Origin: Phialocephala subalpina
Taxonomy: Eukaryota; Ascomycota; Leotiomycetes; Helotiales; Mollisiaceae
Assembly: GCA_900073065.1 (NCBI GenBank)
Contig: FJOG01000007.1
Location: 359,852 to 423,851 of the forward strand
Length of the DNA stretch: 64,000 nucleotides
Direction of reading: 5' to 3'
Shown: in pieces, positions 32,731 through 44,649 of the stretch
Position numbering within the stretch: position 1 is the first letter of the stretch
Layout of the letters: each line of letters begins with the position of its first letter
Translations under genes and position numbers: made by a program
Notes under the pieces: model-generated
Databases searched by the model: none
What the model was told of the DNA's origin: nothing
The model's input: the letters and a program-made list of their open reading frames with translations, nothing else

Positions 32731-35700
32731 ATGGATCATGTACGTTCCTCTGCCAAAATAGCCTCCAAATGACCAGCCACGAGTGCTAGAGCCTTGGCTC
32801 TGACAGTACAAATAGCTATCAATTCACATAAATGCTGACTAGCGATTGCTTTCTACTTCTAGAAGTCACTTATCAAAAGAATTCTAGCTAGATCGAGAAG
32901 GTCCAAGACACGAGTGGTTCAAGCATCTGCTCCACCACCATCTCCGGTAGAGAGCAAGATATTTGGCAAAGATGTTTCGCAGAACCAGCTCGCTGTACCA
33001 AAAAGAAGCGTCCCACGATCGATAACCCCCATCAAAGGTGAATGTGCGTTATATACCCTACACGATACTTCGCAGAACAGTTACACGCCCTCCGAAGGCC
33101 AATTCCCGATAGACATCGTGGCGGTTCATGGGCTCGATGGCGGAGCACAGAAAACATGGACACATCCGAATAACCATTACTGGCTGAATGACTCTCTACC
33201 GAATGAGTTTCCTGGAGCTCGAATATACTCATTTGGATACCCGGCAGATGTCCTCTTCTCGCGAGAGCAGTCTGAAATTGCAGACTTTGCGAGAGCACTA
33301 TTGGAAGAAGTGAAGGGCGAACGAATCACAAAGGAGGTACGTAGCTTCTGAGCCCATGGTTGCAATTCACTGGCCTATAGCTGTACTAACGTGGGACACC
33401 ATAGCATCAACGACGACCTCTCATTTTCGTCTGCCACAGCATGGGCGGCATCGTAGTGAAGAAGGTAAAAGCATTCTCCACACCGCAAATATTATGACTA
33501 ACACCAACCCAGGCGTTCAACATCTCAGTCGTTGATAAAGAACGATACGAAATCGTTCGCAAAGCAGTTCCAGCAATTGTTTTTTTAGCCACACCGCATC
33601 GTGGATCCGACTTTGCAGACTTTTTCAAAGGGATTGCAGGATTGATAAATGCGCCTATAATTGGCACTGCATACACCGGCAAGATACGTAACGACTTGAT
33701 CAAATCCTTAAGCAAACATTCAACCACGTTGTCCGAAATCTCCCAGGACTTCAGAGGTCATACGAAGGAGATCAAAATCTTCTCGTTTCTGGAGACCATG
33801 TCTACTCCGCCTCTGAAAGTGAAGGTACTCATTATCTCCTGTCATATACATAATCTAGGTGCAGAAAGCTGACGCTTGTCATGAACAGGTTGTTGATGAT
33901 ATGAGCGGTCGCTTGGACGTAAACACCGAGACGGCTATTCCCATGCCTGGTTGCGATCACAGAACAATTTGCCGCTTCTCAGGCAATGACGATGTAAATT
34001 ACAAGAAAGTGCTGCGGATATTGAAGGAAATAGCGATAGAGGCGACCAAGAGTCAGTAAACTAGGCCTCAATACCATCTTTCACCCTGTTTCAAGCATCA
34101 ACGTGACACTTCTGACACCTCTTCATACACCAGACTTCATGGCCGAGCTTACAGCTGAAGACGAACGTAAGTACCTTGCAGCGTTAAATGTCGATAAAAC
34201 CGGAAACTAATGCCAATTAGCATGTCTCCACTCACTCTCCTTCCAATCCATGACCTCGCGGCAACAAGAAACGCACCTCTCAAGTTCACAGCCACACTCT
34301 TGTTCCTGGATCCTATCACACCCCTCCTTACTTTCATGGGTTGCTGGAGATTCATCTGCCAACCTACTCTGGATCAAAGGCCACCCGGGAACGGGGAAGT
34401 CGGCGTTGATGTCCTTCCTCTATCATCACTATACCATCTCCTCCACCCCAAACCACAAAACGATAATCCTCTCATTCTTCTTCCACGGCAACGGTACTAC
34501 ACTCCAAAAGTCCGAACTAGGCATGTTCAGATCGCTCCTACATCAGATCTATAAACAGAGTTTCGAAGCAAGGAAAATTATTCTGGGGTGCTATCAACAA
34601 CGAGTCAAGGAGAGTGGAGTATGTGGAAAAGACTGGGAGTGGCAAGTTCCCGAGCTTCGAGAACTTTTCACCTCGATCATTACTACAAGTCCAACTTCTG
34701 GGAGTGAGTTAAGGCGGGAGAAAGAGGTGGTAATATTCATCGACGCTCTGGACGAATCCGCGTCTACCAACGGAGAGAAAGCTGCTCAGCAACTGATGGC
34801 TTACTTTCATTTCTTGAACACGGAGGTGACTAAATCTCGAAATACGACAAGAGTAAGGATCTGTATCTCAAGCCGACATTACCCAGTAATCTCTCAAACC
34901 TTTGGAGTGGTGATCAACGTTGAAAAGGAGAACACTTCAGATATCATGGCATTCGTTTCGCAAAAACTGCGTCTCGGTGTCGAGGATTGGAATGAAAAGG
35001 ATCATGGAGAGAGAAAATCTTTGGAGCAAGCACTCGTACAGAAAGCAGCAGGTGTGTTCCTCTGGGTAAAATTTCGAACTGAGGAAGTCGTAAAGGGACT
35101 AAATGATAGTGTCTACTCATTGAAAGAAAGCGAAGAAATGCTCAAATCCAAATCCAACGACCTGTCCGCCTTATACTCCGGCATCTTACTAACGGACATC
35201 GAAGCCAAATACAGACCTCGAGCTCTCTTGTTCCTCCAATGGGTTACCCTTGCCGAACGACCACTCTCCTTGTCCGAGCTTAGGTACGCAATGGCTTGCG
35301 ACGAAACCATTTTAGGAGACGAGCTAGAGTGCTGCGAAAATGTCAGAGGCTTCATAGATGAAGATGCGAGAATGGAGAAATTGACAAAAAGTCTGTCGGG
35401 AGGACTAGCAGAAGTCAGAAGTGGAACGATACAGCTATTCCATCAGAGCGTGCACGATTTCTTGACCGAAGGTGGACTTTCAATTTTATACCAAGTCGCC
35501 AAACCCAGCTCAAAGAAAAAATCCGACCAAGAAGTGATGGGAGAAAGCGAGAACAGACTTTCAACCTCCTGCCTGCATTACCTACGACTAGAGAAGACAT
35601 TCGTAACTGCCTGTCTCTCGCTCCAAGATATCGAGTCAACACTCATCTTCGTTGAATATGCAACGAAATACTGGGCCATACATGCAGGAAGAGCAGAACG

Positions 35701-37441
35701 ACATGGCCTCGATCAAGTCGGAGTTGTGCGATTTTTTGACGAATGGGGAGATGCGTTTGATACTTGGAAGATTGTCTGTATCGCTATTGCGAGATTTGAT
35801 GTGAGGTCTCCGATAATCGATGAGGGATTGGTGCATGTTGCCGCGAGGTGGAATCTTCAAAGTGTGTTGAAATGCCTCCTAGAGCGCGATCCAGCCTTAC
35901 TCAACAGCGTTGACGAAAATGGGAATACGCCGCTGCATGTTGGTGCTCGTTTTGGCCATCAGGAGATCGTGAAGATTCTTTTGGATAGTCGAGCGGATTT
36001 GGATGCGACAAGCTTGGAGGACAAAGCACCATTGGTGCTCGCAGCAGCAAGTGGACATCAAGACGTCGTCAAGCTACTACTCAAACATGCCAAAGCTAGA
36101 GGTGATGACCGGACGGGCAATGCATTGCAAGCAGCCGCATCAAGCGGAAACACCAAATTGGTCGCACTCCTGCTTCGAGCCGGCGCAGAAATTAACGCAC
36201 GAAGCGAGAAGATAGAAACTGCCCTCCAAGCAGCTTGTACCGACGGAAAGCTAGAAGTTGTGAGACTCCTACTCAAGAACGGAGCAGATCCAAATACTCA
36301 TGGAGGGTATTTTGGCACCGCTTTACAGCAAGCATTAATTGGCCCCGATGCAGCACGCAGAGAGATTGTCGATCTCCTCCTTGGACATGGAGCAGATATC
36401 AATGCATCAGCTGGGCTGTTTGGCAATGCTCTTCAAAAAGCTGCAAGTGGTTGGGAGACCGACATGCTTCAGAAACTTCTAGATGCCGGAGCGAACATCA
36501 ACGCGATAGAAGGAAAATACGGCAGTGCTCTTCAAGCAGCGGCTTCTCATCACCGCGAGGAGAATTTCCGGTTTTTGCTAGAAAGGGGAGCTGATTTCGA
36601 GATCCAAGGCGGAGAAGCCGGTTGTGCTCTTCACGCAGCATCTGCTGCGGGTTGTATCGAAATCGTGGAGCTTCTGCTAGACAAAGGAGCGGATGTCCAC
36701 ATCCGAGGAGGAAAGTACGATAACGTGGTTCAAGCCGCATCTGCAAGTGTGGCTCCAGAGACTGTGCCTTGGCTTTTGGAGAGAGGAGCGAGAGCTGATT
36801 TGAAGGGAGGCGAGTATGGGAATGTGCTGCAAGCCGCGATACATATAGGGAACGTCGAGCTTGCGAAGAGATTTTTGGCTGAGGGACATGATATCAATGA
36901 GACTGGAGGGATACATGGGACGGCTTTGCAGGCTGCGATGATGTATTGCCGGGACGACTTTATAGAGTTTCTGGTCGAGCAAGGCGCGGAGGTAAATGGT
37001 GACGGAGGTGACTATGGTAGTCCTCTGCGAGCTGCTATCTCGTTCGGAAGAGCAGCTATCGTTCGTTTGCTGTTGCGAAAAGGGGCCAATCCAAATCAAG
37101 TATTGGAGGAGAGATACAGCGATCCCCTGCAGGTCGCAGCAGCTGGAGGAAACTTGAGCATAGTTGAGGCTCTCATCGAGTACGGAGCAGATGTAACTCG
37201 ACAAGGTGGTTGGTTCGGCAATGCTCTCGGCGTCGCAATAGTCATCTCGGGACAGAAGTCGATCGTCCAGTTACTGTTGGACAAGGGCGTGGACTGGACT
37301 ATCCGTGCTGGTATCTATAAGAACAGTCTTGAAGCTGCGAAGTCAACAGGAAATCCGAACATGGCGAACGTGCTGCTTTATCATCCATCTTGGAGATCGA
37401 GACTGGCTGCTGGGAAAGAGACATCATCCGAGAACGAATGA
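32731..37441 (+). CDS. NLR-like protein: serine hydrolase - NACHT - ankyrin repeats (7 exons)
   Basis: Exons: 32731-32739, 32863-33336, 33405-33464, 33513-33824, 33889-34051, 34134-34166 and 34221-37441, giving 1,423 residues. Residues about 85-320 form an alpha/beta-hydrolase (lipase-like) domain: VHGLDGG (oxyanion side), nucleophile Ser 173 in CHSMGG, LATPHRGSDFADF, and a candidate catalytic His 309 (CDHRTICRF). A NACHT NTPase follows: Walker A GHPGTGKS (about 404-411), Walker B VVIFIDALDE (about 520-529) and RICISSRHYP (sensor). A helical region with FHQSVHDFL precedes about 15 ankyrin repeats (883-1410) of the type GNALQAAA-G...LL..GAD. Such STAND proteins sense non-self and can trigger cell death in fungi; here the hydrolase would be the effector. 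The 9-nt first exon is inferred from a strong donor and branch site; no in-frame Met exists in exon 2. Confidence 0.88.
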
Positions 37442-38957
37442 GATCATCCATTCGAATAGAGTGTTGTAGATGTAGGAACCGAAAAGCTTACCCTTGCTCT
37501 CTTTAACCCACCTGCTTGGATGCGAAGATGGAGACAGGGATCCGATGGAGGCAGAGGGCTTAGGACAGCGGAAATGTTCGCCACTTGGGCTTGTGATCAG
37601 AGGCTTGAATTACTGCTAATAAAAATGCAGCCAGGACTTGCCTAGTACTCATATCACGTGATGTACCTGACTTTGCTCTGTGATAGCTGGCATGAAAGAT
37701 ATCATATTGGTGTGTACCATACCTGTATCTTTAGTCTCTGTACTTGTACTCATGACAGATACAAGCGACAAGCCAGAGCAAACATTTATCACGTGCATAT
37801 CACATGACTGATTGCTGAAGTGCTTTTTCTGGAGACCACATCCCCGCAATTGCCTTGGAAGTCGTGACAGGCTTCAAACGATGGAATTGCAATTCTGTCC
37901 CTCCAACGTGCAATTGTAGGTCATCGGCTTCTGCTTTCGCCGCAGTTGAACTGCGCCTCCAATGGCGGCGAAGATATTGCGTTGCCTGAACGGCCTTCTG
38001 GATGTCATCAGCACCGAACGAGAGGATAGTTCGTACGAGACGCATAACCAGCTCGGTAAGTCGGCGAGCCAGAGGAACTCGCAGGTGCGCATCAATGTGC
38101 TCGGAGAAAAGCTGTGAAACATAAGAAGATCATCAGTCGACTGTTGAACGTGCTGAACAGAACAAATCAAGACATCGAACGATTCACAAAAGCCTCGACA
38201 CACTCAACACCTCTAATACCCTATTCGAGATAATCTTCCCACCGCTCCTTGAGGCTCTCAACACAGTATACAAATCGGTCTCACTCAGCCAGTATATTTT
38301 TCTGCAGCCACCTCAGGTTTGGACAAAGACTTCTTGTCAGCTTCCAAAAATACACCACACATCGCCATCTCACGGACGCCTCTTTGCCAAAACGGGTCAA
38401 GGGCAAACGCACCTGCATCGCGTTGCAGCCATTCACAGCCAGCGACTTCCCTAGACTGTGGCTAAGTTACGACTTGGAGATCCCTGACTTTGGTGGGCTG
38501 GTTGGTTGCGGCGTACCTGAAGCTGGTGGTAGGCTAAGCGAAAAGCTGTTGCGTTAAAGGTCTGGTACAGGGTAGATCCGCTCCAGGAGCCTTCTCCTTT
38601 CCTCCTCATACTCGAGCACCATCCTCACAATCTCCCACCACAATTTGCGACGACAACCCTCTGCGAAATAAGGTTCGAGATACCGACATTCACTCCAATC
38701 CACGATCAAATACACGCTCGGCATCGCAGAATAACAAAGTTGGGCGGCAGTTGAGATTGCATAGACGCAGATCCAAACCCCAGTTTTAGGGGTCGACCTT
38801 GTTCAAGATGAGTGTATGTGCACTGTTTCAACTTCAAATTTCGCGCGTTTTGCCTTCCTCCTCTAACGACACCTCTTCACCTTCTCGTCATTCTCTGCAA
38901 TCCATCTTCGTTATCTCGCAAGCAAAGTTCCTCTGGTAGAAACTTTATACTGACAAT
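37442..38957. other. Intergenic, with a possible STAND-related exon on the minus strand
   Basis: About 1.5 kb. The minus-strand frame ending at 37800 (from an acceptor near 38115) reads ARRLTELVMRLVRTILSFGA, then ADDLQ...ELQFHRLKPV. It weakly recalls the N-terminal 'Goodbye'-type domain of fungal STAND proteins, but no upstream exon joins cleanly. 38600-38957 holds the syntaxin promoter. CACGTG-type words occur near 37656 and 37790. Confidence 0.3.
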
Positions 38958-40374
38958 ATGGCGCAACAGTACGGGTTAGTTCCTCCAGCCTCGAGCTCCC
39001 ACCGCAGCCTCGACTCGACTCCTTGCCACACACCGCGAATTGAAGCAGAATACTGATAAGGATGATGAAACAGATACGGAGGACGTTCGAACCCTTACGA
39101 TCAAAGAGGGATACCATCACCCCAATATGGCGCGCCATATAGCAACCAACCTACAATGGGACGAGACGACTATGCCAGTAAGCACCCATACAAGATGAAT
39201 ACTCCCCGAACGCTTCTGATAACCTCCTGTAGCACAAAACGTCGAGATGGAGCCTTTAACAAAGAATGGGTCCGACGAATTCAATCGACAAGATCCCAAT
39301 GCCATCCTCAATGCCTGCCGCGAGGTCGACCGTGGAATTGATGAAATCAAGGAAACCCTGAAGGAACTAGGAGTATTCCAGTCAACCCTCTTGAACGATG
39401 CGTCCGGAAATTCGACGCTATATGAGCAGCTCGAGAGTATGAACGCCAACACTATGGCCCTCTATAGAAATCTAGTTGGCAAAGTCAAGAATATCAAGCA
39501 GAAACCCGAGTCTGGCTCACCACGAAATGCACCACAAGTTGGAAAGGTCGATCGTCGTCTGAAGGAGACCATCAGAACATACCAACAAGTCGACAAAGAT
39601 TTCAGGAAGAAACTTGAGGAACAAGCGGTTCGCCAATACCGAATCGTTCGCCCTGATGCTACGGAAAAAGACATCAGAGATGCCATCGAAAATCCCAGCC
39701 ATCAGGTGTTCGCTCAAGCACTCATGCAAAGCAACAGACAAGGTCAATCCAAAGACGTTATGGACGCTGTAGAACAAAGATCAGAAGCAATCAAGAAAAT
39801 CGAGAGCCAGATCATCGAGCTTGCACAGCTGTTCGAAGACATGGACAACCTGGTCATGCAACAAGAGGCAGCTGTCGTCAACATCGAGCAGAAGGGCGAG
39901 GAAGTCGTCGAGAACATGGACAAGGGAACCGAGCAAATCGGTGTCGCCATTCAATCTGCCAGGAATGCACGCAAATGGAAATGGTGGTGCTTGGGCATAG
40001 TCGGTAAGTCAACTTCTCCCAATTTCCTCCCCAAGTTTCACTTTCCTCCCCTCTCTCCTTTCTTCCTATATAAAAACAAAAATCTAACAAACGTCCTTCC
40101 AGTCCTAATCATCGCAATTATCGTCATCGTAATCCTTATCTACAAATTCGTCATTCAAAACAACGGAACATCCAAAACTAAACGCTTCGTCCTCACCGAC
40201 TTCGCCAACGAGAAGCTCTCCGCAGCAGGGCACCGCGTCATCTCCGGCCAAGCCTGGTCTCCTACATCTGGTACTTCGGGAAAGATCGTTGTACCTGGTG
40301 CTGCGTGGGCGGGTGAGACGGGTGATAATGTCGCTAGGTCGGTGGTTAGGAAGATGAGGACTTTCCAGGCATAA
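38958..40374 (+). CDS. Plasma-membrane syntaxin (Sso-type t-SNARE; 4 exons)
   Basis: Exons 38958-38974, 39074-39177, 39233-40003 and 40103-40374 give 387 residues. After a short Gly/Tyr/Pro-rich start comes the Habc-type helical domain (GIDEIKETLKELGVFQ onward). The SNARE helix follows (IIELAQLFEDMDNLVMQQ, with its conserved central Gln), and then a basic KWKWW and one transmembrane helix (VLIIAIIVIVILIYKFVI) interrupted by intron 3. It would sit in the plasma membrane and pair with SNAP-25-like and synaptobrevin partners to drive exocytosis. An unusual about 80-residue tail follows the membrane helix (KTKRFVLTDF ... VVRKMRTFQA), facing outside the cell. The short first exon (17 nt) is typical of this gene in filamentous fungi as far as I recall. 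Confidence 0.93.
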
Positions 40375-41128
40375 ATATGCTTAGGAGAGAGATTGTAAAT
40401 GGTGCTGGCACATATCTGTTTTTGTTTTGGCGGTTGAGGGTTGTGTACTTTGATGCTCTCGATATCGAGAGGCAGCAGAGTCTTGCTGCATTTTCGGCGT
40501 CCGCGTTTTCTATGTCTGTTGAGTCACATTGCTACTGCTTTTCGTTGTCATTGTCCGTTTGTTCGTCAAAACCACAAAATATTCTCGAGGATGAGAATGG
40601 ATGGGAAGCACTTCTTGGGCTGTAGGAATATACCATACTGTCGTTTCGCTCGTTTAACTGGGCAAGAATGGCGGAAGCATTGAGAGAGGGTGGTTTGTTG
40701 GAGTTCGATTCTGGTGCAGCATCGATGAGATGCTATGAACGGATGGAGGGCAAGCAAGCAGAGATGGTGGAAGAGATGTGAGATTATAGATAGGAACGTT
40801 TAATTCGATTTCGTTTCTTGATTGAAAAGTCAATTCTTCGTGCCTGTTCTGATAAAATGTGATTCTGCAGATTGTAGTTGAGTGGATGTCTAATCCTCTT
40901 CAATGTCCGTGACGCCTATAAACCTTCAGATGCAGTCCAACTCCCTCCTAAATGCCTGATTCTGATTCCGGTAACGCCTCTTCTTTCGCATTGCCCTGCT
41001 TCACATGCGTACACCCAGATCCCAAACCTGTCTTTATATCTCCCGTTCCATAAACTCCAAGGTCATCAACACTCGTAGATACTCAAGACAATGTCAATTT
41101 CCACCTCAACCGCATTTCAAAAGGTCGC
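40375..41128. other. Convergent 3' region after syntaxin
   Basis: About 750 bp between convergent genes. Holds 3' UTRs. Short ORFs only; nothing recognised. Confidence 0.4.
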
Positions 41129-42289
41129 TCAGCCAGTTCCAGCCTCCAGAATCTCCGTAGCTCCATCCCCACCACCAGTTACAGCAGACCCACCACTTCC
41201 CTCCCTCTGCCTAAGCGTCGAGCCTCCATGTTGAGTATGAGCCTGTATCTGCTGCTCGTGCTGACCGACAACTCTTCTCAGCACCGCCATCTTCCTGTCG
41301 AAGCCTTCCAACAGGTTCTGCATTTCCTCTTCTCCTATTGTTCCACTTGCTCTGCCACTCTCGCCCATGCCCTTGCTCTTCTCATCAGGAAAACTAGAGG
41401 GATCGATCGAGGCGCCTTCAATCCTCAACATAAGACCACCAGAAGGGTTCCGGGAAGAGGGATCAGAGTCGTCAGCACCGTCCCATGTTGGCGCATTGTC
41501 AATACTTGCTCCTAGAACCTGCCAGTCTTTACTCAGACTACTAACACTCCTCACTCCATCTCCATTCTCATTCACGTCCACAATAATAATCCTCTCTTCC
41601 CTCTCTCTTTTATTTTCTTTCTCCTTCTCTTTCTTCAATTTGTCTCCAGAATTCTTCTTCGAATGTTTATGCGCATGCGTCTTGAACGTCGCGCTCGAGC
41701 TCGAACTCGTAGCTGTAGATTCCGCCCGGATTGCTTCTTTGCTGTCTTCGAGCTGTTGGTGTTGGGATTGCGGATTATTCTGCTGTTCCAACGTTCTTAA
41801 AAGGGCGGCAGAAAGGACCTCAGAAGCGTCGTCGTCGGAGAATACGTAGTGTATCCTACTTGGATGAAAAGTTCCCGTCTCCCCCTCCTTCTCTTTAACA
41901 TCATTAACCAACGTAAAGAACTCCTTAAACTCCGGTCTTGGTTTCTCTTCTGTTGGCAGGTAGGATGAGATTGAATATCCGTCCGTATTGTGGCTGTTGA
42001 AGGTAGATGGGAGGTTAGACCCGTGGAAGGTGGATTCGCGGGAGGGGGGTTGGGTGGGTGCTTGTGTTGTTATTGTTGGGCGTGTTGGTGGTGGCTTTGA
42101 GGCTTTGTCTTTCTCTTTTGAGGTCGAAGTTGGGGAGTGGGGAGGTGGGTGAGGAGAGAATTCTATAGCTCTGTCCACAGGTAAGAGGTCGGGGAAGGGA
42201 GAGGTGTTTTCATTCGCAGATGTGCTGGCAGGAGGAGGGTCTTTGCCTGGAGGTGGGAAGGTGGGTATCGATGGTGCTGGGTTGGACAT
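41129..42289 (-). CDS. Uncharacterised, largely disordered protein
   Basis: Single-exon ORF of 386 residues from ATG 42289. The first about 110 residues are Pro/Ser/Thr-rich. A short ordered-looking block (FKEFFTLVND, then IHYVFSDDDASEVLSAALLR at 146-165) follows. Then come a Ser run, a Lys/Glu-rich stretch (KKEKEKENKREREE) and another block with IIIVDVNENGDG, KDWQVLGASI and PTWDGADDSD. A helix near 330-350 (NLLEGFDRKMAVLRRVV) could form a coiled coil. The C-terminus is Gly-rich. The two ordered blocks separated by low complexity suggest a conserved fungal adaptor, but I do not recognise the family. Codon use and the long uninterrupted frame support a real gene. Confidence 0.7.
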   Translation of the reverse strand: MSNPAPSIPTFPPPGKDPPPASTSANENTSPFPDLLPVDRAIEFSPHPPPHSPTSTSKEKDKASKPPPTRPTITTQAPTQPPSRESTFHGSNLPSTFNSHNTDGYSISSYLPTEEKPRPEFKEFFTLVNDVKEKEGETGTFHPSRIHYVFSDDDASEVLSAALLRTLEQQNNPQSQHQQLEDSKEAIRAESTATSSSSSATFKTHAHKHSKKNSGDKLKKEKEKENKREREERIIIVDVNENGDGVRSVSSLSKDWQVLGASIDNAPTWDGADDSDPSSRNPSGGLMLRIEGASIDPSSFPDEKSKGMGESGRASGTIGEEEMQNLLEGFDRKMAVLRRVVGQHEQQIQAHTQHGGSTLRQREGSGGSAVTGGGDGATEILEAGTG

Positions 42290-42784
42290 TTTGTTGGTTT
42301 ATATGTTCCAGATTGAATGAGGTTTGGTGTGTGAGTCGTAGATGAAGAGGGTGGGGTAGAGAATGGGAAACGTGGTTATGAGTCGAAGGGTGAGCTGGGA
42401 GTGAGTGTTGGGAGGTGGTGATGTTTGTGAGAGACGAGGCTGGAGGTTGTTGCGATAAGAAAGCTTATCGCACGTGGTACGCTGGTCTGTTTTCGAGTTG
42501 GGTCTGGACTTTTTCATGCTTCACTTGAACAGCAGGAGATGGACTTGAAGTTGTAAAAGTACAACGCTTTATTTATTGCTTTCTTGCTTTCTTTCTGATA
42601 TCGCCTTGTCATAATATCTATCCACAGAAAAAGTCAGGTACTGTCCACCCCTTTTCCCCTCCCTTAATTTTACCATTTAAAGTCATGAATTAACCGCCTC
42701 AACGCCAAAATGCATCTCAAATCATCGAGTAGCAATCCACAGGATAAACAACTGTATTCATGCTATCCATTCTTCTCTATCCAT
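42290..42784. other. Intergenic upstream of the disordered-protein gene
   Basis: About 495 bp: promoter of the 42289 gene and 3' UTR of the aspartic protease by position. Nothing else seen. Confidence 0.4.
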
Positions 42785-44649
42785 CTACAACAAAGTAAAG
42801 ACACCACCACCAACACCAGCCAACGCAAGCGACACACCCGCAACCACAACTCTCGACCAAGCAAAAGGCTCCGGTCCTGCACCAGCAGCGTTCTTCTTCG
42901 AGCCTGTCGAGGTTGATGTCGATGTTGCAGCGAACCCATTAGCGGCGTTCAAGCCAGTAGCAGTGGGGTTATACGTCGCAGCCGCCGTTCCATCCGCCGT
43001 TCCTGTGGTACCGACTTTAGGGACACCCGTAGCAGTCTGTGTAACTTGGTCTTCGTTGGCAGCAGTGGTGGCACTGGGAATTGGTGCACCTTGGCTAGCG
43101 AATGAGACGACGTTGGAACTGGTGGAGTTGAAATCGGTTTGGGCGAGAGCGATGCGGTTGTTTTCGAGATCGTAGACGACGTATGCTGATCGTAGGAAGG
43201 TGTCGCCGAACAGGACGGGGAGGTCACCGGCGGCTTGGATACCAAGTTGGCAGGCGGCTTGTCCGTTGGTGTAAGTTGGTGTTCGGCCGTTTGTTAGAGT
43301 GAGAGGGAGAACAAGCTGGGAGACTGCTACTTTGATGGTGGGTCCTCCTGTGCCGCCGAATCCGTAGTTGATGGTTCCTGAGTTCTCGGCGAGAGCGCAG
43401 GGAACGACGACAGCGCCGAGTTGTTGAGAAACAGTTGCTCCTAGCTCTTCGAAGATCGAGGTTGCAATGTCATCTGGAAGGAGGGTGATGGTGGTTCCTG
43501 AGTCGAGGATTGCTGCCGTAGCATAATTGGCTGGGGTGAGTTGATCAGTTCCTGACGAGCTGGTTGCTGAAAGAGAAGTGAAAGCGACTGTGAAAGAAGT
43601 GGTACGGCCTCCTTGAGAGTCTGGGTAGACCTTGATAGAGATCAGGTCACCAGAGTACTTGGCAGTATCGATACCACCGAAGAGGATTGACCCAGTAGTA
43701 GCCTCTGCTTGACATTAGCTTTGCTTTTCCTCCTCTCGACTCAGAGGACTTACGCAAATCGTTCAACCACAAGCTGTAAGCAGCCGAGTTGATAGCTCCA
43801 GCATTAACCATCGCCAATGGCAAATTAGGATACTCAGTTCCATTACCAGTATCAATGTTCGCCTCGGAAGTATTGTATCCAATGCCCATAATACCAGTCC
43901 CAATCGTAGTATCCAGAGCCAAACCCATCTCGAAGTTGTTCAACGTAGCACCACCGATCTTGAAGGTATCTTGGAAATAATCTCCAGTAGAACCAGTGCC
44001 ATCGACGTAGGAGATGTTGAAGCCGTTTGTCTCGACATCCTGGAATGAGGTGGAGGACTTTGAGTTGACTGTAGGAATTGTTAGCAGAAGTTCTTGAAAT
44101 GCTCCACTAATGCTCCCCCATTCTGCTGGCCAAGATCTTGGGATTTCCATAGAGGTGCAGTTGTACGAATCCCCAGGTCTTACTCAGCCTCCTGTTCCAC
44201 CACTTCCTCCTGCCACACCCTCTCCACAACCTCACTTTCCCTCTTGTCCCCAAATCCACTTCATCCCACCTGAAAATCATCGAAACCCCCCCCCCCCAAA
44301 AAAAAATTTACTCACAAGCACCATTAGGACATCCCCCCTCCTTAGCATTCCCGCACAAACTAGCCGTCGTACTCGGGACCCAAACATCAGAACTCCCCGT
44401 ATCAATCTGCAGCGCCAGATTCTGTCCCGGTGTCCCAACCGTTACATTGGCGAAATACAATCCTTGATTCTCTGCATTTGTTAATGCGACGTTTACAGTT
44501 CCGGCACGCTTGTAAAGGTTGGTGAGTTGGCGACGGGTGAGTTGGGCTTCTTCTGCGGCGGGGTTGCGGGCGATATTGAATTGGATTGTCGAGGCAGACG
44601 CCAAGGAGGAGAAGAGGAGCGCTGTGGTGAGAGAGGTGAGAGGCGCCAT
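42785..44649 (-). CDS. GPI-anchored pepsin-like aspartic protease (3 exons)
   Basis: Reverse-strand exons 44649-44316, 44068-43754 and 43704-42785 give 522 residues. A signal peptide (TTALLFSSLASAS) is followed by a propeptide ending near KR (about 48). The two catalytic aspartates are in QIDTGSSDVW (Asp 83) and ILDSGTTITLLP (Asp 284). FVNVT-like YFANVTVGTPGQ, GIMGIGY and LFGDTFLRSAYVVYD are further family marks. A Ser/Thr-rich linker (SKKNAAGAG region) and a C-terminal hydrophobic stretch (VVVAGVSLALAGVGG) indicate GPI anchoring. It belongs with fungal yapsin/OPSB-type proteases that process cell-surface proteins. Intron 1 is 247 bp, long for this window, and carries a homopolymeric C and A tract. 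Confidence 0.93.

Noticed and set aside
32214..32789. ORF of 191 codons considered as the N-terminus of the NLR
   Set aside because: It does not join exon 2 in frame and its end is Leu-rich low complexity. The 9-nt exon at 32731 with a proper branch site fits better.
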